Shown here: one piece after another, positions 16,616-22,943 of the stretch
How positions within the stretch are numbered: the first letter of the stretch is position 1
Layout of the letters: each line of letters starts with the position of its first letter
Source: a virus
Virus record (IMG/VR): IMGVR_UViG_3300024255_000126
Span: 1 to 27,376 of that record
Direction: 5' to 3' (one strand)
DNA length: 27,376 bases
The notes under the pieces: generated by a model
Seen by the model: the letters and a program-made list of their open reading frames with translations, nothing else
Database searches by the model: none
What the model was told of the DNA's origin: nothing
Position numbers and translations under genes: made by a program

Positions 16616-17015
16616 AAAACCAAAAAAAAAACCAACAAGATCCAAGTTAGTAAAACAAGCCGATAAAGTATTTAGCGAATATATTAGAAGAAGATACGCA
16701 AACGGGTTTGGTGTTGCCGAGTGCTTTACTTGTGGCAAAGAAGATCATTGGAAGAAGCTTCAATGCGGTCATTTTCAATCCCGTAAACATTATTCAACCC
16801 GGTGGCACGAACAAAATTGCCAAGTGCAGTGCTCGGGGTGTAATATTTTCCGTTATGGAGAACAATATAAATTCGGCCTATACCTTGACAAAAAATACGG
16901 AAATAACCTTTCTGAAAAACTAATGCAAGAGGCCCGTAAAACCATAAAATTATCTAATTTCGAGATCCAAGAAATTATTGATCGTTATAAAGCTTTGTTA
17001 TTAGAATTAAATTAG
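16605..17015 (+). CDS. ninG: NinG/Rap-like recombination nuclease
   Basis: The protein has 136 residues. A basic N-terminus is followed by the NinG zinc/HNH-like core: C40-F-T-C43, LQCGHFQSRKHYSTRWHEQN (C54, H56) and C72-x3-C76-x2-C79-N, then YGEQYKFGLYLDKKYG. In lambda, NinG (Rap) is a structure-specific endonuclease that favours phage recombination at branched DNA. It lies in the early block with other recombination genes. Its stop codon abuts a consensus -7 box (17016). Confidence 0.85.
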   Translation: MQSKKPKKKPTRSKLVKQADKVFSEYIRRRYANGFGVAECFTCGKEDHWKKLQCGHFQSRKHYSTRWHEQNCQVQCSGCNIFRYGEQYKFGLYLDKKYGNNLSEKLMQEARKTIKLSNFEIQEIIDRYKALLLELN

Positions 17016-17023
17016 TATCTTTG
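16994..17023 (+). promoter_or_regulatory. Consensus Bacteroidota promoter at the end of ninG
   Basis: TTTG (16994-16997), an 18-nt spacer and TATCTTTG (17016-17023) match the TTTG / TAnnTTTG consensus. The -7 box starts immediately after the ninG stop. Transcription would begin near 17030 and meet a strong terminator at 17069-17105 before any gene. Confidence 0.55.
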
Positions 17024-17029
17024 ATTGGA

Positions 17030-17105
17030 TTTGTTAATACTCTTTTTAAGAGTTTTATTGTTTATATCAAGGGATCGGCATTTATTTTGTCGATCCCTTT
17101 TTTTT
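17030..17105 (+). ncRNA. Candidate small RNA of about 75 nt
   Basis: The segment between the promoter above and a strong intrinsic terminator holds no reading frame. It contains an AT-rich hairpin, ACTCTT-TTT-AAGAGT (17039-17053), and then the terminator hairpin. A free-standing promoter-hairpin-terminator unit of this size is what a small regulatory RNA would look like. The start is inferred as about 7 nt after the -7 box. The alternative is a leader attenuated before 17155. Confidence 0.35.
17069..17105 (+). terminator. Strong intrinsic terminator after ninG
   Basis: The perfect 9-bp stem AAGGGATCG / CGATCCCTT (17069-17077 and 17091-17099) has a 13-nt loop and is followed by a run of T to 17105. 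Confidence 0.85.
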
Positions 17106-17138
17106 ATCAACTATTTTTTGTAACTTAGCCGTATAAAC
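17104..17138 (+). promoter_or_regulatory. Promoter-like element, copy A
   Basis: TTATCAA followed by a T-rich stretch, then TAACTTAG (a TAnnTTTG variant) at 17121-17128, and TATAAAC at 17132-17138, 17 nt before the ATG at 17155. The same three blocks recur at 18517-18552 and 21097-21149, each upstream of a gene that follows a gap. A conserved promoter with its start region is the likely reading. No good -33 TTTG lies at the normal distance. Confidence 0.5.
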
Positions 17139-17154
17139 TTTAAAATCTTTTATT

Positions 17155-17274
17155 ATGAGTGATTATTTACGGGCCCGTATCGAGGCTATGCAAAGAGAAA
17201 TTGCAAAACTACAAAGCGAAATTGATGTTTTAAAAGCTAAAGCAGAAATACGCGAAAACGAAATTATAAACTAA
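17155..17274 (+). CDS. Small coiled-coil protein (39 aa)
   Basis: The gene encodes 39 residues, MSDYLRARIEAMQREIAKLQ and so on, a heptad-patterned helix that probably forms a coiled coil. It is the first gene after promoter element copy A and the terminator. It is followed 13 nt later by the annealing-protein candidate. No family recognised. The position and clean leader support expression. Confidence 0.55.
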   Translation: MSDYLRARIEAMQREIAKLQSEIDVLKAKAEIRENEIIN

Positions 17275-17287
17275 CAAATCTAAAACA

Positions 17288-17674
17288 ATGCAAAAAGACA
17301 AATTATTGGAATTGTACAAAAAGTACGATCTACAAAAGGAAGATTTCTTCAAGCACCAACACTACACTATCATAACCCGACAAGGAATAGACAAGATCCA
17401 AGCGATCGAACAAATCTTTATCGATTACGAGGTTATCAAATGCGAAACTAATTTTGCGGTTTTTAAGGCAATAGCCGAAAAGAAAGATAAACGGATCCAA
17501 ACTTTTGGAAGCGCTTATAAGGGCCCGACGTATAAAGACGGGAATACCAATTCGTGGTATGTTGCAGAAATGGCCGAGAAACGCGCTATGAGTAGGGCCG
17601 TTTTAAAATTAACCGGATTTTATGAATTGGGTGTTTTTGGCGAAGATGAAAGCGAAAGTTTTAAAAAAAATTAA
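17288..17674 (+). CDS. Candidate ssDNA-annealing / recombination protein
   Basis: This 128-residue protein has a central beta pattern (IFIDYEVIKCETNFAVFKAIAE, about 43-64). A NSWYVAEMAEKRAMSRAVLKLTG stretch (88-110) follows, then GVFGEDE (115-121). A Y/P-x-x-AEKRAxxRAVLKL helix after a small beta sheet recalls Erf/Rad52-like annealing proteins, which carry similar conserved helices. It lies upstream of an SSB-tip protein and in the same block as a RecE-like exonuclease, which usually partners with an annealase. The function is inferred. No profile match could be run. Confidence 0.4.
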   Translation: MQKDKLLELYKKYDLQKEDFFKHQHYTIITRQGIDKIQAIEQIFIDYEVIKCETNFAVFKAIAEKKDKRIQTFGSAYKGPTYKDGNTNSWYVAEMAEKRAMSRAVLKLTGFYELGVFGEDESESFKKN

Positions 17675-17693
17675 TAACTAAATATAAATAACA

Positions 17694-17984
17694 ATGGCAA
17701 ATAATATTTTAATAGACGGGTTGTTCGTAAACGAAAGCCCGGTAGAATGGATCGAAAAAGAGATAGTATTCGATGCAAAAACAATGGCGCAACTTTTAGT
17801 TGAGAATAAGGAAGTTTTCGAGGCAAATAACGGCCGTGGAAAGATCTCTATTTGTAGATCTAAAAAAGATCGAAATAAGTTTTACGGAACTTTATCAACT
17901 TGGATCCCAACCCAAAAAGAAGCGGTAAGCAGTAAAGCGCATATGCCGGATAGAGATAACGACGGCGATGATATGCCGTTTTAA
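17694..17984 (+). CDS. Small protein with an SSB-like acidic C-terminal tip
   Basis: The protein has 96 residues. It ends DRDNDGDDMPF, closely matching the acidic tip (DDDIPF) by which bacterial SSB recruits repair and replication proteins. The body (about 1-75) is beta-rich (GKISICRSKKDRNKFYGTLSTW) but shorter than a usual SSB OB-fold domain of about 110 residues. It could be a minimal phage ssDNA-binding protein. It follows the annealase candidate by 19 nt. A terminator begins 13 nt after its stop. Confidence 0.45.
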   Translation: MANNILIDGLFVNESPVEWIEKEIVFDAKTMAQLLVENKEVFEANNGRGKISICRSKKDRNKFYGTLSTWIPTQKEAVSSKAHMPDRDNDGDDMPF

Positions 17985-17997
17985 ATAACTAAATAAT

Positions 17998-18020
17998 AGG
18001 GGCAAATCAGCCCCTTTTTT
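17998..18020 (+). terminator. Terminator abutting a start codon
   Basis: The stem AGGGGC / GCCCCT with loop AAATCA is followed by six T that end exactly at the base before the ATG of the next gene (18021). The shape is that of an intrinsic terminator. Its placement could attenuate, or sequester initiation of, the downstream gene. Confidence 0.7.
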
Positions 18021-18515
18021 ATGCGTAAAATCGAAATAAAATATCCAATTATTTTTAACCGGGTTGCAAAAGATCTTGCAAATGACCGAACTATTGGTAT
18101 GCATAAGAATTATAAGAATAAAGATTATTATTGGGGAGATAAAACCCGTGAATTAAACGAACAAGGGATTTTAGCAGAATTGATTGCTCAATACTTTTTA
18201 GACACAAAAGTAACAAAATACAAAGCTTTAAGTTTTTTAGGCCAAGAGCCCGAAGTCGAAGCGGATCTTGTTATTGATCCGGATATAAATTGCGACGTTA
18301 AATTTATTCCGCATTACGGAAAGTTTCTTTTAGTTAATTTTAGATCCCATACCAATACGGCTAAAAAAGTAGATAGTTATATTTTTGTAAAGCCGACAAA
18401 AGAAGATTATAAAGGATATTGCACGGCTTTTTTATGGTATGTAAAATCCGATGAGGTGTCAAAATGGATCGTTGAAACGCAATTCAAAACCAAAGTTTTC
18501 AAATTTATCTTATAA
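18021..18515 (+). CDS. PD-(D/E)XK nuclease-like protein 1
   Basis: The protein has 164 residues. An N-terminal helix with E53 (NEQGILAELIAQYFL), then D82 (EVEADLVID) and D92-V-K94 (NCDVKF) give the order E...D...(D/E)xK of the PD-(D/E)XK fold. The strand FLLVNFRSH follows. No specificity domain is visible, so a structure-specific or repair nuclease is more likely than a restriction enzyme. Its ATG directly follows a terminator T tract, and a promoter-like element follows its stop. The assignment rests on the motif only. Confidence 0.5.
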   Translation: MRKIEIKYPIIFNRVAKDLANDRTIGMHKNYKNKDYYWGDKTRELNEQGILAELIAQYFLDTKVTKYKALSFLGQEPEVEADLVIDPDINCDVKFIPHYGKFLLVNFRSHTNTAKKVDSYIFVKPTKEDYKGYCTAFLWYVKSDEVSKWIVETQFKTKVFKFIL

Positions 18516-18516
18516 T

Positions 18517-18552
18517 TTATCAAATTTTTTTTATATTTTACGCTTTATAAAC
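18517..18552 (+). promoter_or_regulatory. Promoter-like element, copy B
   Basis: TTATCAAA, eight T, TATTTTAC (18534-18541) and TATAAAC (18546-18552) precede the helicase ATG at 18569. The order and spacing match copy A (28 versus 29 nt from the first to the last block). This 53-nt gap otherwise holds no feature. Confidence 0.5.
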
Positions 18553-18568
18553 AATTAACAAATCCATA

Positions 18569-19483
18569 ATGCTAATAGATTTTAACAAAACAACCCAATA
18601 CCTTAATGATGTAAGGTCGGGTAAAATTAAAGAGGGCCTAAGATTAGGGGTGCCGGAAATCGATCTTTACTTTCGTTTTAAACCCGGTAATTTTAACGTA
18701 ATATTAGGCCACGCAAACGTTGGTAAAACAACCGTGATATTATATTTAATGCTTTTATACACTAAAAGACATAACCTAAAGTGGCTTATCTTCTCGTCTG
18801 AAAACGAGCCTTATTCAATTCTAAGGAAGCTTGTAGAATTTTTAGATCTTAACCCGATCAACAAAGTTAAAGAAGCCGATTATCAAAAACATATTTCTTA
18901 CATAAACGAAAATTTTAAAATAATAGATCCGGGAACGTTACACACCTATCGAAGCTTATTAGATCTTGGAAAGGCCGTGAAAGACGCTTGGAATTATGAC
19001 GGAATGTTAATCGATCCTTATAATAGTTTAATAAAGGATCAAGAACTTATGAAAGGGGTTGGAGGCCACGAATACGATTATCAAGCGACAACCGAAATGA
19101 GGCTATTTTGTAAAAAAAATAACGTTTCAGTTTGGTTAAATACCCACGCAAATACAACGGCCTTAAGAATAAAGCACCCAATAGGCCACGATTACGTTGG
19201 GCACCCGATCCCACCATTGGCGAGTGATGTTGAGGGTGGTGGTAAATTCGTAAACCGTGCTGACGATTTTTTGGTTATTCATCGATACCTCCAACACCCA
19301 ACAGATTGGATAAATAGCCTTGTTCACGTTAGAAAAGTAAAGGAAGTCGAAACCGGTGGTAGGCCTACACCAATAGACGATCCAATCAAGCTGACAAGCA
19401 TACCGAATAACGTTGGATTTATGATAAACAATAAAGAATTGTTAGAGAAGCCTATAAAGGAAGAATTTAAACCATTAATATAA
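18569..19483 (+). CDS. DnaB-like replicative helicase (RecA-like core only)
   Basis: The protein has 304 residues and is a DnaB/Twinkle-type RecA core. Walker A is GHANVGKTT (47-55), an acidic strand reads FSSENEP (75-81), Walker B is MLIDPYN (146-152, D149), and motif H3-like NTHAN lies at 191-195. The end has KVKEVETGG, similar to the arginine-finger and loop region of DnaB. No N-terminal collar or primase domain is present, so it is shorter than cellular DnaB (about 450 residues). It would unwind DNA at the phage fork with a host or phage primase. The next gene begins immediately at its stop. Confidence 0.75.
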   Translation: MLIDFNKTTQYLNDVRSGKIKEGLRLGVPEIDLYFRFKPGNFNVILGHANVGKTTVILYLMLLYTKRHNLKWLIFSSENEPYSILRKLVEFLDLNPINKVKEADYQKHISYINENFKIIDPGTLHTYRSLLDLGKAVKDAWNYDGMLIDPYNSLIKDQELMKGVGGHEYDYQATTEMRLFCKKNNVSVWLNTHANTTALRIKHPIGHDYVGHPIPPLASDVEGGGKFVNRADDFLVIHRYLQHPTDWINSLVHVRKVKEVETGGRPTPIDDPIKLTSIPNNVGFMINNKELLEKPIKEEFKPLI

Positions 19484-19630
19484 ATGAGCATAAAGAAAAA
19501 ACAGACGGCAGTACAACGCTTAAAACGGCTAGAGAAAGCGGTTGGGGAACTTTATATTATGATCCACCACCTTTCTAAAAAAATAGATGAATTTGTAGAA
19601 GATCCTAAACCCGAAGAAAATGAATTATAA
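19484..19630 (+). CDS. Small helical protein after helicase (48 aa)
   Basis: The gene encodes 48 residues, MSIKKKQTAVQRLKRLEKAV and so on, ending DPKPEENEL. It has a basic N-terminal helix with Leu heptads and an acidic end. It starts with no gap after the helicase stop and overlaps the next gene by 11 nt. No family recognised; it may be a helicase accessory. Confidence 0.5.
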   Translation: MSIKKKQTAVQRLKRLEKAVGELYIMIHHLSKKIDEFVEDPKPEENEL

Positions 19631-19808
19631 TGGTTTCGCAATACAACACGTTTGGATCAAGGGCCTTGTTTTAGGTATATTATATTACGATCCTTTTATG
19701 GAAGTTACAAACGGAAATATACCTATTGAAGATTACGATCCGGAAGATTATTATCAAGTTGTAGATTTTTGTTTTATATTTTTTGCTATCAAAATTACAG
19801 TATGGTAA
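19620..19808 (+). CDS. Small conserved-looking protein beside the sigma factor (62 aa)
   Basis: The protein has 62 residues. It has hydrophobic strands at both ends (GLVLGILYY, and VVDFCFIFFAIKITVW at the C-terminus) with an acidic middle (IEDYDPEDYYQ). I recall similar small proteins with an FFAIxIxxW ending near sigma-like genes in flavobacterial phages, but their function is unknown. It overlaps both the upstream gene (11 nt) and the sigma-like gene (7 nt). The C-terminal segment could be membrane-associated. Confidence 0.5.
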   Translation: MNYNGFAIQHVWIKGLVLGILYYDPFMEVTNGNIPIEDYDPEDYYQVVDFCFIFFAIKITVW

Positions 19809-20293
19809 ACGTACTTGAAATAATAGCTTCTCAACATAATAAATGGGTGAACGTTGTTCGATCTTTTGGTATGTTTAATTATCCGGAAGATATTGTTCAA
19901 AATATGTATTTAAAGATCCACAAATGGGATGGTAAATACGATAATTCGATTATGTATAACGAAACCGAAATAAACGAGTATTTTATTTTTAAGGTTTTAA
20001 GAAACTTATTTTTAGATTATCACAAAACAAAAAAGATCAAAATCGATAGTACGTTTTATGAGCCGTCTATATCAGACATATCAAAATATATTTCAAAATA
20101 CGAGTATAAAGAAAGGCTTGGGATTGTAGAAGATGAAATAAAAACTTGGCACCTCTACGATCAAAAAATTTATGAGTTGATATTCTTGGAAAACAAATCG
20201 ATGTTAGAGTTATCTAAACAAACCGGGATCGATTATTATTCAATTTATAGATCGGTTAAAAAAATTAAAAAAATATTAATATCAAAATTATGA
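19802..20293 (+). CDS. Sigma-70/ECF-type RNA polymerase sigma factor
   Basis: The protein is 163 residues long counted from the ATG at 19802. Region 2 is seen as NYPEDIVQNMYLKIHKW (26-42), the core-binding helix, and FIFKVLRNLFLDYHKTKK (61-78), the -10 reading helix. Region 4 is seen as QKIYELIFLENKSMLELSKQ then IDYYSIYRSVKKIKK, a helix-turn-helix (about 133-158). It has the length of ECF factors and no region 3. It may redirect host polymerase to phage promoters. The three non-consensus promoter-like elements at 17104, 18517 and 21097 are candidate targets. Its ATG lies inside the preceding small gene. Confidence 0.75.
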   Translation: MVNVLEIIASQHNKWVNVVRSFGMFNYPEDIVQNMYLKIHKWDGKYDNSIMYNETEINEYFIFKVLRNLFLDYHKTKKIKIDSTFYEPSISDISKYISKYEYKERLGIVEDEIKTWHLYDQKIYELIFLENKSMLELSKQTGIDYYSIYRSVKKIKKILISKL

Positions 20294-20454
20294 AACTTGG
20301 AGATTTAGTACACACGATTACAAAGTACACCGGGATAAAGTGGCTTGTAAAAAAAATTACAAAGATATACGGAATTGAGGATTGCGGTTGTGATCGACGC
20401 CGAGAAGAATGGAACGAAATAAAAATAAATAGATTAGACAAATGGATAAAATAG
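20290..20454 (+). CDS. Small conserved phage protein with EDCGCD motif (54 aa)
   Basis: The gene encodes 54 residues. The pattern GDLVHTITKYTGIKWLVKKI (4-23) followed by GIEDCGCDRRREEWN (28-42) is one I recognise from many Bacteroidota phages, with no known role. The C-G-C pair could bind metal. It overlaps the sigma-like gene by ATGA and overlaps the next gene by 13 nt. Confidence 0.6.
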   Translation: MKLGDLVHTITKYTGIKWLVKKITKIYGIEDCGCDRRREEWNEIKINRLDKWIK

Positions 20455-20651
20455 ATCAAAAAGATTGGTACAAATTTCGGGCAAATACGAAGCCGAGTTT
20501 AAAAAAAGAAGAATTTAATTTGGTTTGCGAATTGCACGCAAAATACTTTAAGCATAAATATTACAAACCGTGTACGTGCAACCCACGGACAATAAAAACT
20601 TGGATTGCTCAACTAAACGATTTGTATGAAAAAGATAACGGCAACGAATAA
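20442..20651 (+). CDS. Small protein with CTCNPRTIKTWIAQLN motif (69 aa)
   Basis: The protein has 69 residues, charged and helical. The segment CTCNPRTIKTWIAQLNDLY (about 44-62) looks like a short helix-turn-helix with a preceding C-x-C. It follows the EDCGCD protein with a 13-nt overlap and overlaps the nuclease-like gene by 26 nt. The two small Cys proteins probably belong together. Function unknown; DNA binding is a possibility from the helix pattern. Confidence 0.55.
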   Translation: MDKIDQKDWYKFRANTKPSLKKEEFNLVCELHAKYFKHKYYKPCTCNPRTIKTWIAQLNDLYEKDNGNE

Positions 20652-21096
20652 ATTTGAAAAAGCTTTTGTAGGGTTTTTAAACACTTTCGATAATTGGGAA
20701 TTGAAATGGGTTGGGGATCAGAATTTATGCTATGACGCGATCGGTAAAACCCCGAAAGGTAATGATTGTGTAATTGAAATGAAATTCAGAAAGAAATATT
20801 ATGATACCAAAATGCTTGAAAAGTCGAAATATGAAAGCTTAATGGCCGTCAAAGATCGCGTAAAGATCTATTTTGTTTCCGATCCTAAGGGCAGTTATTG
20901 GTTTTGGTTAGATAAACTTACCGAAATGAATGTGATAAATAAAAAATGCCCGGCCACGTCTTATTGGGGAAAGGGCCGGATCAATAAAGAAGTTTATTTA
21001 TTAGAAGAAAGTCAAGCTTCTGTTGTTGATTACACGTCAGAAGATCGGCCCCCAAGTGTTTGGGAAAGCTATTTTGCTAAGAAAGATGAAAAATAG
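20626..21096 (+). CDS. PD-(D/E)XK nuclease-like protein 2
   Basis: The protein has 156 residues. D37 (NLCYDAIG) and E51-M-K53 (CVIEMKFRKKYYDTKMLEKSK) give the D...ExK core of Holliday-junction-resolvase-like and related nucleases. The strand VKIYFVSDPKGSYWFWLDKL follows. A role in resolving branched DNA or trimming ends in recombination is plausible. It overlaps the preceding gene by 26 nt and is the last gene of its unit before promoter element copy C. Confidence 0.5.
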   Translation: MKKITATNKFEKAFVGFLNTFDNWELKWVGDQNLCYDAIGKTPKGNDCVIEMKFRKKYYDTKMLEKSKYESLMAVKDRVKIYFVSDPKGSYWFWLDKLTEMNVINKKCPATSYWGKGRINKEVYLLEESQASVVDYTSEDRPPSVWESYFAKKDEK

Positions 21097-21149
21097 TTAT
21101 CAAATTTTTTTGATAATTGATATATTAGTTATAATTTAGCGGTATAAAC
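21097..21149 (+). promoter_or_regulatory. Promoter-like element, copy C, with palindrome on the -33 box
   Basis: A perfect inverted repeat, TTATCAAA-TTTT-TTTGATAA (21097-21116), contains the -33-like TTTG ending at 21112. After 19 nt comes TAATTTAG (21132-21139) and then TATAAAC (21143-21149), 23 nt before the ATG at 21173. It shares the TTATCAA, TAnnTTA and TATAAAC blocks with copies A and B and has the best -33/-7 spacing of the three. The palindrome suggests repressor or activator control. Confidence 0.55.
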
Positions 21150-21172
21150 AATAAATCTTAAAATTTTTAATT

Positions 21173-21448
21173 ATGAATTATCCAACTTTATTCGAATTAC
21201 TTAGGCCCGAACAATTAGCAAACTACTACGAAGCAAAACTACAATACCCGTCGATTGCCGAAAATCTTTTTAACGCTTTGACAACGAAAAATTTTGTAGG
21301 CCAACTATCTTTAAACGATTGTACCAATATTTGCGCTTGTTGTGGTGTGTCTTATTTGTTCAATTATTCTACTATCCACGATTGTTTTTATACTTATAAA
21401 GTTATAGACGGGAAAGCGGTTATAGATATAACTAAACCGGCAAAGTGA
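21173..21448 (+). CDS. Hypothetical early protein with Cys cluster (91 aa)
   Basis: The protein has 91 residues. A helical first half (FELLRPEQLANYYEAKLQYPS) is followed by LSLNDCTNICACCGVSYLFNY, in which four Cys (C-x3-C-x-C-C) could bind zinc. It has no recognised family. It is the first gene after promoter element copy C. Its stop overlaps the GTG start of the next gene (GTGA). Confidence 0.55.
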   Translation: MNYPTLFELLRPEQLANYYEAKLQYPSIAENLFNALTTKNFVGQLSLNDCTNICACCGVSYLFNYSTIHDCFYTYKVIDGKAVIDITKPAK

Positions 21449-21759
21449 ATAAGAAAATTAATAATCTAAAGGATCTCGAATATTTCGGGGCCTTTACATA
21501 TTGTGCCGAAACGGTATTAAAGTGGGAGAAGCTTAAACCGGATAACCCCGAGATAAAAGAGTTTGCCCGATCGATCGCAGTTGTATTTTTTTATGTAAAC
21601 GAGATCCAAAACGATCGACTTATGTACGATAAAGCAATAAGCGAATATAGAGCCGATAAAAACCGGGCCGTATTAAGGGCCCGTAAATCGGAAGACGAGG
21701 TTAAGAAACTAACCGAAGAATTAAATAAACTTAAAAAATTAACAAATCTAAATTTATGA
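21445..21759 (+). CDS. Hypothetical coiled-coil protein with GTG start (104 aa)
   Basis: The protein has 104 residues. It starts at GTG in a GTGA overlap with the preceding stop, so translational coupling explains the weak start. The N-terminal half is a mixed helix region (YFGAFTYCAETVLKWEKLKP). The C-terminal half is a charged coiled coil (ARKSEDEVKKLTEELNKLKK). No family recognised. Confidence 0.55.
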   Translation: MNKKINNLKDLEYFGAFTYCAETVLKWEKLKPDNPEIKEFARSIAVVFFYVNEIQNDRLMYDKAISEYRADKNRAVLRARKSEDEVKKLTEELNKLKKLTNLNL

Positions 21760-21911
21760 AAACTATTAAACAATTATCAACCGGCTTGTGGTGTTGCATA
21801 GATAACAAGGGCCGTGTATCTGTTTACACAAACGAAGAATATCAATCCATAACACACGAGATATGGTTTAAATCAATAATCAAAAAATTCTTTAGCGATG
21901 AACGTAAATAG
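21756..21911 (+). CDS. Small protein (51 aa)
   Basis: The gene encodes 51 residues, starting MKTIKQLSTGLWCCIDNKGR and ending IKKFFSDERK. It has a short beta-hairpin-like stretch (WCCIDNKGRVSVYT) and a basic C-terminal helix. It overlaps the preceding stop (ATGA) and overlaps the next gene by 14 nt, which supports it as a real gene. Function unknown. Confidence 0.5.
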   Translation: MKTIKQLSTGLWCCIDNKGRVSVYTNEEYQSITHEIWFKSIIKKFFSDERK

Positions 21912-22161
21912 CCTATACTACATAATAGAAACGTACCTAAACGGAAATAAAAGCCACGCAAGGGGTTATCTAAATAAGATCCGTTATACCAAGCCCGAAA
22001 TAATTAACGCTTGTAACTTGTTCGGAATGAAACCGGCTTTAGAAACGCTAACCCAATTAGGGGTGGATCGCTTATATTTAGTAAACGCTTTCCACGATTA
22101 CCAAAGAGAAAATATAGAGGAAGCGAAAACAATTATAAATAATTACAAACTTAAAAATTAA
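21898..22161 (+). CDS. Hypothetical helical protein (87 aa)
   Basis: This 87-residue, almost all-helical protein has the segments SLYYIIETYLNGNKSHARGYL, KPEIINACNLFG and VNAFHDYQREN. No motif points to a function. It starts inside the preceding small gene and ends 4 nt before the RecE-like exonuclease, so the two are probably co-translated. Confidence 0.55.
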   Translation: MNVNSLYYIIETYLNGNKSHARGYLNKIRYTKPEIINACNLFGMKPALETLTQLGVDRLYLVNAFHDYQRENIEEAKTIINNYKLKN

Positions 22162-22165
22162 CAAA

Positions 22166-22942
22166 ATGAATATCCAATTATTAGACGGCTCAAAAGAGCC
22201 ACAAAAAGATCTGTTGGCAAAAATGTACGACGATCATTATTATTACGGAGAATTAAACCAAAAGGCTTTAAGCAGTAGCAGTATAAAATTGCTTGTTGAT
22301 AGCCCGAAGAAATATTACTTTGTTCAAAAATACGGATCCGGGGAAAGCCAAGGAATGCGCGACGGAAGATTATTACATACTTTAGTTTTAGAGCCGGAGA
22401 AATTCGAGCAATTTAATTTTGTAGAGGTTGCAAGTAAAAATAGCAAGGCTTATAAAGAAGCCAAGGCCGAACACGGGGTGGTTTATACTTCAAAGGAACG
22501 ATCCGATGCAGAACGATTAGCCGATGCGTTATTAAGAAACGAAAAAGCAACACAAATATTGCAAGGGGCCGAGTTTGAGAAGCCTATTATCGGACATATC
22601 AACGGCCACGCCTTTAGGGGTAAAGCGGATATTGTAACACAATACGGTGGTATTTGCGACATCAAAACGACAACCGACATAAAAGCCTTTAAATATAGCG
22701 CTAACAAATACGGGTATGATCTACAATGTTATATCTATTGTCAGCTATTCGATATAAACTTTAGAAACTTTCAATTTCTTGTGCTTGATAAAGCGAGTTT
22801 AGATATTGGGGTGTTCGATGTATCGGAAGAATTTTACCTAAGGGGCAAAGCTAAAACCGAATTAGGGATCCAACGATACGAAGAATGGTTTATGAATAAA
22901 GAAGCCGATTTAGATAACTATTACATAGAAGATATTTTATAA
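22166..22942 (+). CDS. RecE/exonuclease VIII-like PD-(D/E)XK exonuclease
   Basis: The protein has 258 residues with the full set of RecE/lambda-exonuclease-like motifs: H71 (GRLLHTLVLEPEKF), E138 (EFEKPI), D155 (RGKADIV), D165-I-K167 (GICDIKTT) and Q187 in YDLQCYIYC. These enzymes degrade one strand of linear double-stranded DNA 5' to 3', leaving 3' tails for an annealing protein. The annealase candidate at 17288 and SSB-tip protein at 17694 would complete the system. It lies 4 nt after the preceding gene and 1 nt before the DnaA-like gene. Confidence 0.8.
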   Translation: MNIQLLDGSKEPQKDLLAKMYDDHYYYGELNQKALSSSSIKLLVDSPKKYYFVQKYGSGESQGMRDGRLLHTLVLEPEKFEQFNFVEVASKNSKAYKEAKAEHGVVYTSKERSDAERLADALLRNEKATQILQGAEFEKPIIGHINGHAFRGKADIVTQYGGICDIKTTTDIKAFKYSANKYGYDLQCYIYCQLFDINFRNFQFLVLDKASLDIGVFDVSEEFYLRGKAKTELGIQRYEEWFMNKEADLDNYYIEDIL

Positions 22943-22943
22943 T

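Noticed and set aside
16708-16923. 71-residue frame inside ninG
   Set aside because: It lies wholly within ninG in another frame and has no family features.
19769-19801. Upstream start for the sigma factor
   Set aside because: The extension has a weak non-ATG start and reads as aromatic-rich shadow sequence of the preceding gene. The ATG at 19802 is preferred.
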